Source: Aquirickettsia sp965229725
GTDB lineage: Bacteria; Pseudomonadota; Alphaproteobacteria; Rickettsiales; Midichloriaceae
Direction: 5' to 3'
Assembly: GCA_965229725.1 (NCBI GenBank)
Contig: OZ245923.1
Location: forward strand, 248,001-312,000
Length of the DNA stretch: 64,000 nucleotides
The position numbers and the translations under genes are program-made. A model generated the notes under the pieces. That model ran no database searches. It was not told where the DNA came from and saw nothing but the letters and a program-made list of their open reading frames with translations. Positions 9,340-18,347 of this stretch are shown piece after piece (the first letter of the stretch is position 1; the number at the start of each line of letters is the position of its first letter).

Positions 9340-10581
9340 ATGATTAAGAATTTTGAGTGGAAAATTGCCAAAAGATACATTGGTTATAATAATAAATTTA
9401 TTTCCTTAGTAAGCTATTTAGCAACCATTGGCATCGCTCTTGGGGTGATGACATTAATAATTGTTATGTCTGTTATGAATGGATATGAAGTTGAATTAGT
9501 TAAAAAAATACTAGGTATCAATGGTCATATAACTGTTAGCAAATATGATCAAAAAATTTTAAATTACACTGAGCTTATAGGAGGTATAAAAAATATAGAA
9601 CATGTCGAATATGTCGCTCCATTAGTAACCGGGCAAGCTTTAGCTGAGAGTAATAAAAATTCTACAGGAGTAATGGTTAGGGGGATGGATTTTGATTCAT
9701 TAAATACAAAGCCCATTATGCATGATGCATTCATCGTAAAAAACGAACAATCTAAATTCAATAAAAATGAAATTTATATAGGCAATGCACTAGCTAAAAA
9801 TCTAGGATTATATTTAGGTGATAAGGTGAGGTTAATAGTGCCAAAATTTGATGCAACAATACTTGGAGCAATTCCAAAAATAAAGACTTTTTATATTTCA
9901 GGAATATTTGATGTTGGAATGTATGAATATAATGCAAGTACGGTTTTTATACCAATTGATACAGCACAGTTACTATTTAACACCAATAAGTCAATTACAG
10001 AAATTGAAATTATATTAGATAACGTTAAAAACATTGAAAAAGTTAAAAGAGCTATTATTAAAGACATTCCTGAGCAGGATATAATGCTTACTGATTGGGG
10101 GCTAGCAAATCAATCCTTAATAAATGCCTTAAGAGTTGAGCGAAATACAATGTTTTTGATCTTAGTATTAATCATTATGATAGCTGCCTTTAATATAATT
10201 TCAGGGCTTGCGATGCTAGTTAAAGAGAAATATAAAAGCATAGCAATCCTTAGGGCAATTGGAGCATCTCGCGGCTCTATAATAAAAATATTTGTTTTAG
10301 CAGGTGCTTTTTTAGGTTTTATAGGCATAATATCTGGTTCAATATTAGGCGTAACCTTCGTACTAAACATTAATAGTATTAAACAAATATTGGAATCAAC
10401 CACAGGTGCCACATTATTTGATCCAATGATTTATTTTTTAACCTCATTACCATCAGAGCCAGATGTAGCTGAAATCATTAGCATAGTTGGTATATCAATG
10501 CTATTATCATTACTTGCAACAATTTACCCTGCTTGGAAAGCCGCAAAGATGCTGCCTGCAGAAGCTTTAAGATATGAATAA
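9340..10581 (+). CDS. lolC: Lipoprotein-releasing ABC permease, LolC/LolE family
   Basis: Inner-membrane permease that extracts outer-membrane lipoproteins for LolA. A first membrane helix (~19-45) is followed by a periplasmic MacB-like domain (~45-260) and three C-terminal FtsX-type helices (~268-400), ending with the typical AAKMLPAEALRYE tail. Length (413) is normal. The ATG at 9340 is preferred over a TTG directly before it. The ATPase LolD is not adjacent. Many alphaproteobacteria have one LolC/E-type permease, so the letter is provisional. Confidence 0.93.
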   Translation: MIKNFEWKIAKRYIGYNNKFISLVSYLATIGIALGVMTLIIVMSVMNGYEVELVKKILGINGHITVSKYDQKILNYTELIGGIKNIEHVEYVAPLVTGQALAESNKNSTGVMVRGMDFDSLNTKPIMHDAFIVKNEQSKFNKNEIYIGNALAKNLGLYLGDKVRLIVPKFDATILGAIPKIKTFYISGIFDVGMYEYNASTVFIPIDTAQLLFNTNKSITEIEIILDNVKNIEKVKRAIIKDIPEQDIMLTDWGLANQSLINALRVERNTMFLILVLIIMIAAFNIISGLAMLVKEKYKSIAILRAIGASRGSIIKIFVLAGAFLGFIGIISGSILGVTFVLNINSIKQILESTTGATLFDPMIYFLTSLPSEPDVAEIISIVGISMLLSLLATIYPAWKAAKMLPAEALRYE

Positions 10582-10587
10582 GTGGAT

Positions 10588-11820
10588 ATGTCTAATTTAA
10601 TTAATACATTACAAAATAGAGAGTTTATATACCAATCTACAAATTTAGAGCAGCTAGAGAAAAAAGTTTCAGATAATAAAATTAAAGCATATATAGGTTT
10701 TGATTGCACAGCTAAATCGCTACATGTTGGAAGTTTAATTCAGATTATGATGCTACGCTGGTTACAAAAATTTGGACATCAACCTATTATTTTACTTGGT
10801 GGTGGTACAACAAAAATTGGTGATCCCTCAGGCAAGGATACGGCAAGAAAGATGCTAGGGGATAATGATATAGAAGAAAATAAAAAATCATTAAAAAAAG
10901 TATTTACCCAATTTTTAAATTTTGATTCAGAAAACAAAGCCATTATCTTAGACAATGACGAATGGTTAGGTGAATTAAAATATGTAGAGTTTTTAAGGGA
11001 TTTCGGTAAACATTTCTCAATCAATAGAATGATAAATTTTGAAAGCGTTAAAATGCGATTGGACAGAGAACAATCACTGAGCTTTCTTGAATTTAATTAT
11101 ATGCTTCTGCAGGCTTTTGACTTTTACCATCTGTATAAGAGCCAAAACTGCGTATTACAAATTGGAGGGTCTGATCAATGGGGCAATATTATAAATGGTG
11201 TTGAATTAATTAGAAAAAAACTAGGCAAAGAGGTTTTTGGACTAACCTCACCACTTCTTACGACTAGTAGTGGTACAAAAATGGGAAAAACCGAAGGTGG
11301 AGCAATTTGGTTGAATGATAATATGCTATCTTCATATGAATATTGGCAATTTTGGAGAAATGTCGAAGATGCTGATGTTGTAAAATTTTTAAAGTTATTT
11401 ACCGAATTACCGCTGGATGAAATTAATGAGCTCTCAAAATTAACTGGGAAAGATATAAATAATGCTAAAATTATCCTAGCAGATGAAGCAACGAAATTAT
11501 GTCATGGAATTGAAGCGTCTGTTAATGCAAAATCCACAGCTCAAAAAACTTTTGAAGATAATAGTGTTGGTGATAATTTACCAAAATTTAAAATTACTTT
11601 AAATGAGATAAATGACGACCTCCCTTTATTTAAATTACTGGTGTTGTCTGGCTTATGCGAATCTAATGGTGCTGCAAGAAAGTTGATTCAAGGAAATGGT
11701 GCTAGAATTAATAACAATGTGATAAACGACATCAATTATATGATTCAACAAAACGATTTTCATGACAATAAATTAAAGCTCTCAGCTGGAAAGAAAAAAC
11801 ACATATTAGTACAATTTTAA
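10588..11820 (+). CDS. tyrS: Tyrosyl-tRNA synthetase
   Basis: Class I synthetase charging tRNA-Tyr. The N-terminal catalytic domain has the HIGH-like HVGS (46-49) and the KMSKS-like KMGKT (231-235). A C-terminal S4 RNA-binding domain covers ~345-405 (ARKLIQGNGARINN). The preceding lolC stop is directly followed by a GTG (10582) and then ATG at 10588; the ATG gives a family-like N-terminus (MSNLINTLQ). The near-zero gap suggests translational coupling with lolC. Confidence 0.97.
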   Translation: MSNLINTLQNREFIYQSTNLEQLEKKVSDNKIKAYIGFDCTAKSLHVGSLIQIMMLRWLQKFGHQPIILLGGGTTKIGDPSGKDTARKMLGDNDIEENKKSLKKVFTQFLNFDSENKAIILDNDEWLGELKYVEFLRDFGKHFSINRMINFESVKMRLDREQSLSFLEFNYMLLQAFDFYHLYKSQNCVLQIGGSDQWGNIINGVELIRKKLGKEVFGLTSPLLTTSSGTKMGKTEGGAIWLNDNMLSSYEYWQFWRNVEDADVVKFLKLFTELPLDEINELSKLTGKDINNAKIILADEATKLCHGIEASVNAKSTAQKTFEDNSVGDNLPKFKITLNEINDDLPLFKLLVLSGLCESNGAARKLIQGNGARINNNVINDINYMIQQNDFHDNKLKLSAGKKKHILVQF

Positions 11821-11876
11821 CTTGACTGAAATTATGAAAAGTTTTATCTTCACTAAAAATCATAAAGTTAATTGAT

Positions 11877-12419
11877 ATGAGCAGGAACATCTTTTCAAAA
11901 CTTTTTATATGCCTTTTTGTCGTAATTTTTGTATCTGGTTGTGCCAGGGATCTGTCAAACAGTATGTATGTTAGTGATTCAACAACAAATTTTACTCTGG
12001 AAGGACAAATTATATCTGTTCGCCCCGTAACAATTAGGGACTCAGATAGATTGCAAGACAACACAACTGGCATGGCAACTGGAGCTTTAGTTGGTGGAGT
12101 TGCTGGAAGCGGAATTGGAGGAGGTTCTGGAAGAGCCGGTGGCTTGATAGGAGGAGCTGTAATTGGAGGTTTAGTTGGGGCTGCTATGCAAGATTCACTT
12201 AGTACTAGCAAAGGCCTAGAGTATGTTATTAAAGTTGACATATCTAACATTAAAGATACTTATTACGAAGGAAATATGGCCTTAAGAAACGTTATTGCAA
12301 CTGCAAGAGTTAATGGTATGCTGACGGTCGTACAATCCGAAAAAGATCCATTACAAAAAGGACAAAAGGTTTATGTAGTATTTTCAGATAACCGAACTAG
12401 AGTCATTCCTGCTCAATGA
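11877..12419 (+). CDS. Outer-membrane lipoprotein, SlyB / 17-kDa surface antigen-like (glycine zipper)
   Basis: A predicted lipoprotein of 180 residues. A signal peptide ends in the lipobox VSGC with C22 as the lipidated residue. A glycine-zipper segment at ~64-108 is dense in GGxxG and Ala/Gly spacing, followed by a C-terminal beta domain. This is the architecture of SlyB/PcpY and of the rickettsial 17-kDa antigen, which stabilise the outer membrane. It sits directly before a second lipoprotein gene on the same strand, 27 bp apart. Confidence 0.85.
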   Translation: MSRNIFSKLFICLFVVIFVSGCARDLSNSMYVSDSTTNFTLEGQIISVRPVTIRDSDRLQDNTTGMATGALVGGVAGSGIGGGSGRAGGLIGGAVIGGLVGAAMQDSLSTSKGLEYVIKVDISNIKDTYYEGNMALRNVIATARVNGMLTVVQSEKDPLQKGQKVYVVFSDNRTRVIPAQ

Positions 12420-12446
12420 GCTTAATTATTAAACTTCATAATTAAA

Positions 12447-13214
12447 ATGTCACTAAAAAATAAACTTCTAGCTGGAGTATTACTAATATTCACAAGCTGC
12501 GCACCTATTACCACTAGACAAACCTCTAACTATAAAGAAGTTATTGCTAGATATAATACAATGGCTTTATTACCAGTTGAGGTGGAAATAAATTCAGTTG
12601 ATGCAGGGGGCAAGACAAAGAGATTTTATGATTATGAATATCATTTAGAAAGCCTTATTAAGGACAATATTATTCCTGAAATGAAATTGAAAGGATTTAA
12701 GATATCCTTCTTAAGTAGGAAAGACGCGCACGACAAAGGAATTTATAATGAAGTTTTGCAATTAAGACAAAAATATAATGAAGAAATGAAGGTACTTCAT
12801 GGTCCAAAATTTAAAGAAAAAAATGCATCATCAATAGATGTAAACTTTGGGCAATTCGCAACTCGTATCGGTGAAGTTGAAAACGCTGATTTACTAATGA
12901 TAGTAGATTTTTCTGGTTATGCTAGAACAAGTGGCGCTGTGGCACTTAGCTTTTTGACAGGAATGGTAACAGGTATTTATTCGGGAGGACCTAGCGCAGG
13001 TTCATCAATGTTGATTAGTATAATTGATTCAAAAACTGGTAAATTGCTTTGGAATAACACTGCTCTTGAAGCTGATGCACTATTCACTTCAAGTAGTAAT
13101 AATAGGGCTAAACAAGATAAGATAGATAATAAAATGATTTCTACGCTAATGAAGAGAATATTTAAACCATTTTGCTATAAGTGCAAAGAGCTCAATGTAT
13201 CAAAGAAAAATTGA
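12447..13214 (+). CDS. Uncharacterised lipoprotein
   Basis: The 255 residues start with a short signal peptide ending at a lipobox (FTSC, C18). No family is confidently recognised. The early stretch MALLPVEVEI is followed by a mixed alpha/beta region and a small hydrophobic Gly/Ser-rich patch (SFLTGMVTGIYSGG, ~170-185). The last third (IDSKTGKLLWNN) reads like domains in CsgG/GNA1162-type lipoproteins that assemble in the outer membrane, but this is a weak impression. It follows the SlyB-like gene and is probably co-transcribed with it. Confidence 0.7.
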   Translation: MSLKNKLLAGVLLIFTSCAPITTRQTSNYKEVIARYNTMALLPVEVEINSVDAGGKTKRFYDYEYHLESLIKDNIIPEMKLKGFKISFLSRKDAHDKGIYNEVLQLRQKYNEEMKVLHGPKFKEKNASSIDVNFGQFATRIGEVENADLLMIVDFSGYARTSGAVALSFLTGMVTGIYSGGPSAGSSMLISIIDSKTGKLLWNNTALEADALFTSSSNNRAKQDKIDNKMISTLMKRIFKPFCYKCKELNVSKKN

Positions 13215-13453
13215 TTTAAAGAGAGATAATTTCTTGACGAAATTCTGTCATACTTTATCTTCCTGAGCAGTATCTAAGTCCTGAAAATTTAAATATAGCT
13301 AGATCAGGATAAAATTGTTACAGTCCCACTATATGTATGACAGGAAAAGCGCGTAATTGATGCAACTTCATCATAACTCTTGTATCTTAATTTGGCTATA
13401 ATGAGAAGACATTATCAGTTATTATCCGGTAGTATTTTTTGCAGGTAATAAAG

Positions 13454-14536
13454 TTAATTCTCTGTATATTGAGTAATATCAAATTCGAGTAATTCATTTA
13501 GATACTCTTGTAATGTAACTAAGCCTACGCATGATTTTGCACCAGGGTTAATTAATTGACCTAATAATATTTTTTTAGCTACTATAACAGATGCTACAGA
13601 TGGAATATATGGACCAGAACCATTTTTTGCTATAATAAACCATTTACGCTCATGCACTTTATTAGATTTATTTTTACCTCTCATAATCATATGCATCCCT
13701 CCATCCGCTGTACCAAATATATTAAATAAATTACTTGATCTTAGCAGAAAATTAGCATGATTTTCTAACTTAATAGGTAGCCCAAATCTTTTTAACCATC
13801 CTAAAATCCAAATACTTAGATGCAAAAAACTATTTTCCATACCCGCAGAAAATTGTATTGATTTAATATTGTATTGCTTAGGAAATATATCTAAATCAGC
13901 AATATCACAATTTGCCATCCAACGTTTACCTAACACTGGATATTTTTGTTTGTATATGTCTTGCCATCCATAATAAATTTTATTATTACCTGCAAATGAC
14001 TTTAAAGGTTTACCGAGATAATTTAAAATACTTTGTACTGTGGCCAAGCCTCGTGAAGTTTTTTGACCTGGAGTTATTCCATATATCAAAGAATCAATTT
14101 GGTAAAATTCATCTTTATATTCTTCTAAAACGGCAGATGATAAGCATGGGACTGTACTAGCACCACTTATGACTATCGAATTAGTTTGTTTTGCCAATCC
14201 ATCCAATTCAGAAATTTTAGATACAAAATCCCTTCCATCTGCAATATCTATGTAATGTACCCCTTGCTTAATACAACAATTTGCAACTGAATAATTGGAA
14301 TTTTGAAAAGGTCCACAAGTATTGATAACTATCTTTGGTTTTATTATTTTAAGATATTTTGCAAGCATTCGATTAGCATCAAATGTTACTGCTTTTACAC
14401 CCAATTCTATGGCAACTTTTTTTGCTTTCTTTTTATTCCTACCAGCAATAACAATATCTATACCAGCTTTTACTAATCGTTCAGAAATCATTTTTCCAAA
14501 ATTGCCGTAACCACCAAGAACAAGAATTTCATTCAT
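13454..14536 (-). CDS. Saccharopine-dehydrogenase-like NAD(P)-binding oxidoreductase
   Basis: A 360-residue protein with an N-terminal Rossmann fold (GGYGNFG, residues 8-14; AGRNKKKA next) and the saccharopine-dehydrogenase-like layout (INTCGPFQ, then GVHYIDIADG). Such proteins are often annotated as trans-acting enoyl reductases or saccharopine reductases, but the substrate is unknown. Its start overlaps the stop of the upstream DCC-DUF4166 gene by 4 nt, so the two are translationally coupled. In other bacteria a DUF4166 domain is found joined to this type of reductase, which supports a joint function. Confidence 0.8.
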   Translation of the reverse strand: MNEILVLGGYGNFGKMISERLVKAGIDIVIAGRNKKKAKKVAIELGVKAVTFDANRMLAKYLKIIKPKIVINTCGPFQNSNYSVANCCIKQGVHYIDIADGRDFVSKISELDGLAKQTNSIVISGASTVPCLSSAVLEEYKDEFYQIDSLIYGITPGQKTSRGLATVQSILNYLGKPLKSFAGNNKIYYGWQDIYKQKYPVLGKRWMANCDIADLDIFPKQYNIKSIQFSAGMENSFLHLSIWILGWLKRFGLPIKLENHANFLLRSSNLFNIFGTADGGMHMIMRGKNKSNKVHERKWFIIAKNGSGPYIPSVASVIVAKKILLGQLINPGAKSCVGLVTLQEYLNELLEFDITQYTEN

Positions 14537-15519
14537 AGTATTTTGAATTGACCATTATAGTCTAACATTTTTCCAAACCATGGATGAATAACGACTAATG
14601 TCATTTTAAAACTATTTTCATCAATTGATTCTTCTTCTCCATGTATTTTGCCCATTAATAATTCTAATGGTATAGGAATAAATTTGCCAAATATATGCCA
14701 AACATAACATTTATGCTTCATCTTAATTTTGTTGCCATCCAAAATACAATAATAACTCAACCCTATGCCAAACCTAACGATTTCAATCATAGTATTATTT
14801 TTGCTCGCTATAAATTTTGAGCAAAACACATATGGATCTTGATTTGGAAATTTAAAATGCCTTTCTAAAACATAATCCTCTGAATATTCTCTACTTTTTG
14901 CGTAAACTCTTGTCGGAATATTAGTTCCTTCATAAGGTACCAATGCTTTAAATAGTTTTAATAACGGCATTAATATTTTTAGAAATTTAGAAAATCTAAT
15001 ATTCATATTACCATCAAATACAAGTATATCTTCTGAATATATCCTATTAGAATAACGTTTTTTTAGTACTACCGGCATATTGTCATATAAGCCACTAAAA
15101 ATTGTTTTAAATATCGGCTTACTATCACTATGTTTTATTTTTTTTACTCCAAGTATCATTAATAAACAGCGCCGAATAAATTTTAAAACAGGATATAATA
15201 TTGTTAGTAAAATTTTTGACCTAAATAATGTGCTATTTATTTTGTTAAATAAATTAGATTTACTGCCTAGAATTGCTAATATGTGCATTCCATCTTTACC
15301 ATAATAAAACTGACCCTGATACTTAACTAGAAGGCCTTCATCTAAATCATATCCATGATTTTTAGCCTCTAACACTAAGGGATTATTCGTTCTAGCGTTT
15401 ATAATAATAAAATTACCCACAGCTTTACGAATTTTTAGTGCTTGTGCCGCATTATTACAAATTGGACATTCTCCATCATAAATGAGATATATTGTTTTTG
15501 AATCATATTGCTGAATCAT
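14533..15519 (-). CDS. DCC thiol-oxidoreductase domain fused to DUF4166
   Basis: A two-domain protein of 328 residues from the ATG at 15519. Residues ~9-125 form a DCC/DUF393 thioredoxin-like domain with the signature YDGECPIC (C18 and C21). Residues ~145-325 match DUF4166 (LVPYEGTNIPTRVYAKS, VRFGIGLSYYC). The reading frame stays open to a TTG at 15600, but that adds 27 unrelated residues and DCC proteins normally begin just before the YDG motif. Its 3' end overlaps the saccharopine-dehydrogenase-like gene by 4 nt. Function unknown; redox or lipid-related roles are guesses. Confidence 0.78.
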   Translation of the reverse strand: MIQQYDSKTIYLIYDGECPICNNAAQALKIRKAVGNFIIINARTNNPLVLEAKNHGYDLDEGLLVKYQGQFYYGKDGMHILAILGSKSNLFNKINSTLFRSKILLTILYPVLKFIRRCLLMILGVKKIKHSDSKPIFKTIFSGLYDNMPVVLKKRYSNRIYSEDILVFDGNMNIRFSKFLKILMPLLKLFKALVPYEGTNIPTRVYAKSREYSEDYVLERHFKFPNQDPYVFCSKFIASKNNTMIEIVRFGIGLSYYCILDGNKIKMKHKCYVWHIFGKFIPIPLELLMGKIHGEEESIDENSFKMTLVVIHPWFGKMLDYNGQFKIL

Positions 15520-15732
15520 GTAATAAATACTTTTATGATTGAAAATATTTGAAAAATAATCTCTCTGTATTATTGTATCACATAATTTTCGACAACTCAA
15601 AGCCGTACCTTATCTAGGTAGTCATAATCCTGTTTCAGATTTATCTCTAAAGGAACTATTAGAAAATTAACTTTACTTATAATTGTGCAAAAGTTATCAT
15701 CAAGTATATAGAACTATTTTATGGAAGTGACT

Positions 15733-17067
15733 ATGACTAATAAAAAAAATGTATTACTCTCAATAGATGGGGGAGGAGTAAGAGGGGTCGTCCCCCTAAT
15801 GATCTTAAAAGAAATTGAAAAACTAACAGGTAAACCTATATCGGAAAATATAGATTACTTTGCTGGGACCTCTTCTGGGGCATTAATTGGAGCTGTCTTA
15901 GCTTTAAAAGACGATGAAGGTAACTCTATATATGGCACTAAAGAGGTATTTGATATAATTAATAGAGTTACAAAAAATATCTTTAAGGAAAAAGGTATTG
16001 GACTATTTGATTCTAAATACGATAGAAGTGAATTTGATTATCAACTAGAGAACATTTTTAAAAATGCTAAGTTATCAGAAACCAAATTTCCTATTTCTGT
16101 CACGGCATTTAATTTAAATGATTATAGCCCTAAAGTATGGTCAACACTAAAATCATTAAAAAATTCCAATGAAGATGCTTTATTAAAAGATATTTTAGGT
16201 GCAAGTACATCAGCCCCATACTATTTTGATTCAAAACAAATAAATGATGATTTTTATATTGATGGTGGTGTTATTAGTAATACCTCAACAATGTCAGGCT
16301 ATGTAGATATGGTCAAAAATAGTATAGTTAAGAATTCAGTAGATTTAGATAATTTAATTGTAATTTCACTGGGCACAGGAAAAGTAATCAATACTAACCA
16401 TAGCAGTTATAAAAATTTTGGCATCCTAGATTGGTTATTTACTAAAAATAATATACTTGATGTAGCGCTGGATTCCTCTTCATTAAATAATCAGAAGTTA
16501 GCTCAAGAATTATTTGGTGAAAATTATTACAGATTAAACCCAATAATTTCAGATGAGATGAATTCGTTGGATGATAGCTCTGAAGAAAATATAAAACATC
16601 TCCAAGATATTACCCAAAAATACATTGCAGATAATCAAGATTTAATACATAGAGTTGCGAATACTTTATCCGAAAATAGCTTAATTACAGATGATATTGA
16701 AGTTAAAGAAGTTGGATATCTAGATTATTTTAAAAATGGAGTGTATTCGTTAGCTAGTAGTTTAAAAACGCCAGTAAAAGTTATAGCAGGTATTTTAACT
16801 ATAGGCTATGAAGGGTTTAAATTATCTAGCATGAAATTTGCAACTAAAAGTACATTCGTAAGTGGTGGAAATGAATTGTTCAAAGAATACTATATTGATG
16901 AACTTAAGGCAATTTTTACCATTGCTTCAGCTTCATATAGCTTGAAATCTAATCTGAGCGAGATAAAAAGTGCTGATTTGTATTCGGATGAGTATGAAGT
17001 TGTTAATGATAAGTATATTAATAGTAGCAATGATTATTATGGTGAATCAGAATACATACTTCTATAG
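15733..17067 (+). CDS. Patatin-like phospholipase (candidate host-directed effector)
   Basis: Patatin-family lipid acyl hydrolase. It has the oxyanion loop DGGGVRG (12-18), the nucleophile elbow GTSSG with S47 and the dyad Asp in DGG (D177), so it should be active. A C-terminal extension (~300-444) contains a hydrophobic stretch (~340-365) and an acidic, Tyr/Ser-rich tail. No signal peptide is visible. The ATG at 15733 is chosen because GGAAG lies 5 nt upstream; an ATG at 15721 is also possible. Rickettsial patatins act as phospholipase A2 on host membranes, so secretion is plausible. It stands alone, with a hairpin after its stop. Confidence 0.92.
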   Translation: MTNKKNVLLSIDGGGVRGVVPLMILKEIEKLTGKPISENIDYFAGTSSGALIGAVLALKDDEGNSIYGTKEVFDIINRVTKNIFKEKGIGLFDSKYDRSEFDYQLENIFKNAKLSETKFPISVTAFNLNDYSPKVWSTLKSLKNSNEDALLKDILGASTSAPYYFDSKQINDDFYIDGGVISNTSTMSGYVDMVKNSIVKNSVDLDNLIVISLGTGKVINTNHSSYKNFGILDWLFTKNNILDVALDSSSLNNQKLAQELFGENYYRLNPIISDEMNSLDDSSEENIKHLQDITQKYIADNQDLIHRVANTLSENSLITDDIEVKEVGYLDYFKNGVYSLASSLKTPVKVIAGILTIGYEGFKLSSMKFATKSTFVSGGNELFKEYYIDELKAIFTIASASYSLKSNLSEIKSADLYSDEYEVVNDKYINSSNDYYGESEYILL

Positions 17068-17089
17068 GTAGCATGTAAATAATTTTTAG

Positions 17090-17111
17090 AAGCTAGATTT
17101 ATATCTAGCTT
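17090..17111 (+). terminator. Hairpin after the patatin gene
   Basis: A perfect 9-bp stem AAGCTAGAT/ATCTAGCTT with a TTAT loop, 22 bp after the patatin stop, followed by TCTATTCT rather than a clean T-run. It lies between convergent genes. Probable intrinsic terminator of moderate strength. Confidence 0.5.
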
Positions 17112-17134
17112 TCTATTCTATGACATTTTTTTGG

Positions 17135-17413
17135 TTATTTAGCTATAGCTGAAAATTTTTCCACAAATTTTTTGTCTCCCTGAGATAAATGATTATTATT
17201 CACGGCCTTACTGTAGTCTTGAGTATTATGTTGATTTTCCTGTAAATCAGGATCTTTTAGATCAAACATAGGTGGGATAGTAAGAGGCTTGTTTGGTATA
17301 ATCGAAAACTCATCTGGCGTACTTTTTTTTAAACCTAACGCTGACATTGTTTTTTTGTTGCATCCAACTAATGCTAAGAAAACTAAAGATAACAAGGCTA
17401 CTTTTTTGTACAT
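17135..17413 (-). CDS. Small lipoprotein of the DUF3035 family
   Basis: A 92-residue lipoprotein. The signal peptide ends at the lipobox LVGC (C18), followed by GLKKSTPDEFSI and PLTIPPMFDL, the hallmark of the alphaproteobacterial DUF3035 family. Members have been linked to the outer-membrane beta-barrel assembly machinery as an accessory lipoprotein (BamF). The protein is short compared with free-living relatives, with little after the signature. It lies downstream of cvpA on the same strand, about 100 bp away. Confidence 0.82.
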   Translation of the reverse strand: MYKKVALLSLVFLALVGCNKKTMSALGLKKSTPDEFSIIPNKPLTIPPMFDLKDPDLQENQHNTQDYSKAVNNNHLSQGDKKFVEKFSAIAK

Positions 17414-17510
17414 ATAATAAAGGTTTTTTTGGTGATTATACAGGATTATACATCAATTGAAAGAGGTTTTACATTAAAAACTTATCTTATTTTAACTAAT
17501 TACCTATTGA

Positions 17511-18341
17511 TCATTCATTAAGATGATTGTTAATTATTGTTTCTAACCTTTCCTGCTCTTCATTAGAAAATATTTTATCTTTTATACTCCCACTCATTAA
17601 GTTTTCATTATAGTTCTCCAAAAGAAATTCTAATGTTTTAATCTCAATTGTTTGCTGAGATTCAAATGACTTCAAGTCTTGTCTTTTTAAATTGATACTT
17701 TTAATTTGTTCATCAGAAGCAAATTTTGTTAGCTTATCAATTGAATTTTTAACAAATCTTTCATCAACATCTTTTTTGCTTAAATGATGAAATATTTTGT
17801 CAAATCTTTTATTAAATGATTCAGGTAGAATGCCCTCTAAACCATCTGCCCCTGCTTTTATTAATTCAAACGTAATAGCTTCAGTGATTGCTGAGGGATA
17901 ATCTTTTTCAGTCAATTCATGCTTTTTCCCGCCTAATAATTTTAGACTGATTGAAAAGCATAAAAAGAAGAAAGACACAATTAAAAATCCTCTTACTAAA
18001 CCAAATAAAATTCCTGCCATTCTATCAAAAAAGTTTCTTTTGAGATTGCCAATCAACTTATAAAACATGCTATTTAAGATTCCAAATATTGCTAAAAGAA
18101 TAATTAATAGACCACCAGAACCAAGAATAATAACAAATATTTTAGATTTAATATAATTCAGTAAATGTTGTTCAATTTGCGGATAAAATTGATAAGTTAA
18201 AATTATTGAAAAAATCCATCCAAACAAACTAATTGCAGATGTCAAAAATCCCCTATAAAACCCAAATATTATCGAGATGAGAATTATAGTAAGTGACATA
18301 TAATCGATATAATTCATAGCACTAAAATCAAATCCCTGCAT
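17511..18341 (-). CDS. cvpA: CvpA family membrane protein
   Basis: A 276-residue membrane protein with four hydrophobic segments within residues ~10-135, including GFYRGFLTSAISLFGW and the later RMAGILFGLVRGFLIV, both typical of CvpA (colicin V production). A long charged, probably helical cytosolic or periplasmic tail follows (~150-276). CvpA supports envelope integrity in proteobacteria. It follows radA by 6 bp on the same strand and is certainly in its operon. Confidence 0.88.
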   Translation of the reverse strand: MQGFDFSAMNYIDYMSLTIILISIIFGFYRGFLTSAISLFGWIFSIILTYQFYPQIEQHLLNYIKSKIFVIILGSGGLLIILLAIFGILNSMFYKLIGNLKRNFFDRMAGILFGLVRGFLIVSFFFLCFSISLKLLGGKKHELTEKDYPSAITEAITFELIKAGADGLEGILPESFNKRFDKIFHHLSKKDVDERFVKNSIDKLTKFASDEQIKSINLKRQDLKSFESQQTIEIKTLEFLLENYNENLMSGSIKDKIFSNEEQERLETIINNHLNE

Positions 18342-18347
18342 TTGGTT

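Noticed and set aside
11732..12250. Long minus-strand ORF (172 aa) over the SlyB-like gene
   Set aside because: It is the antisense of the glycine-zipper coding sequence; Pro-rich repeats mirror Gly codons, and the plus-strand lipoprotein is clearly real.
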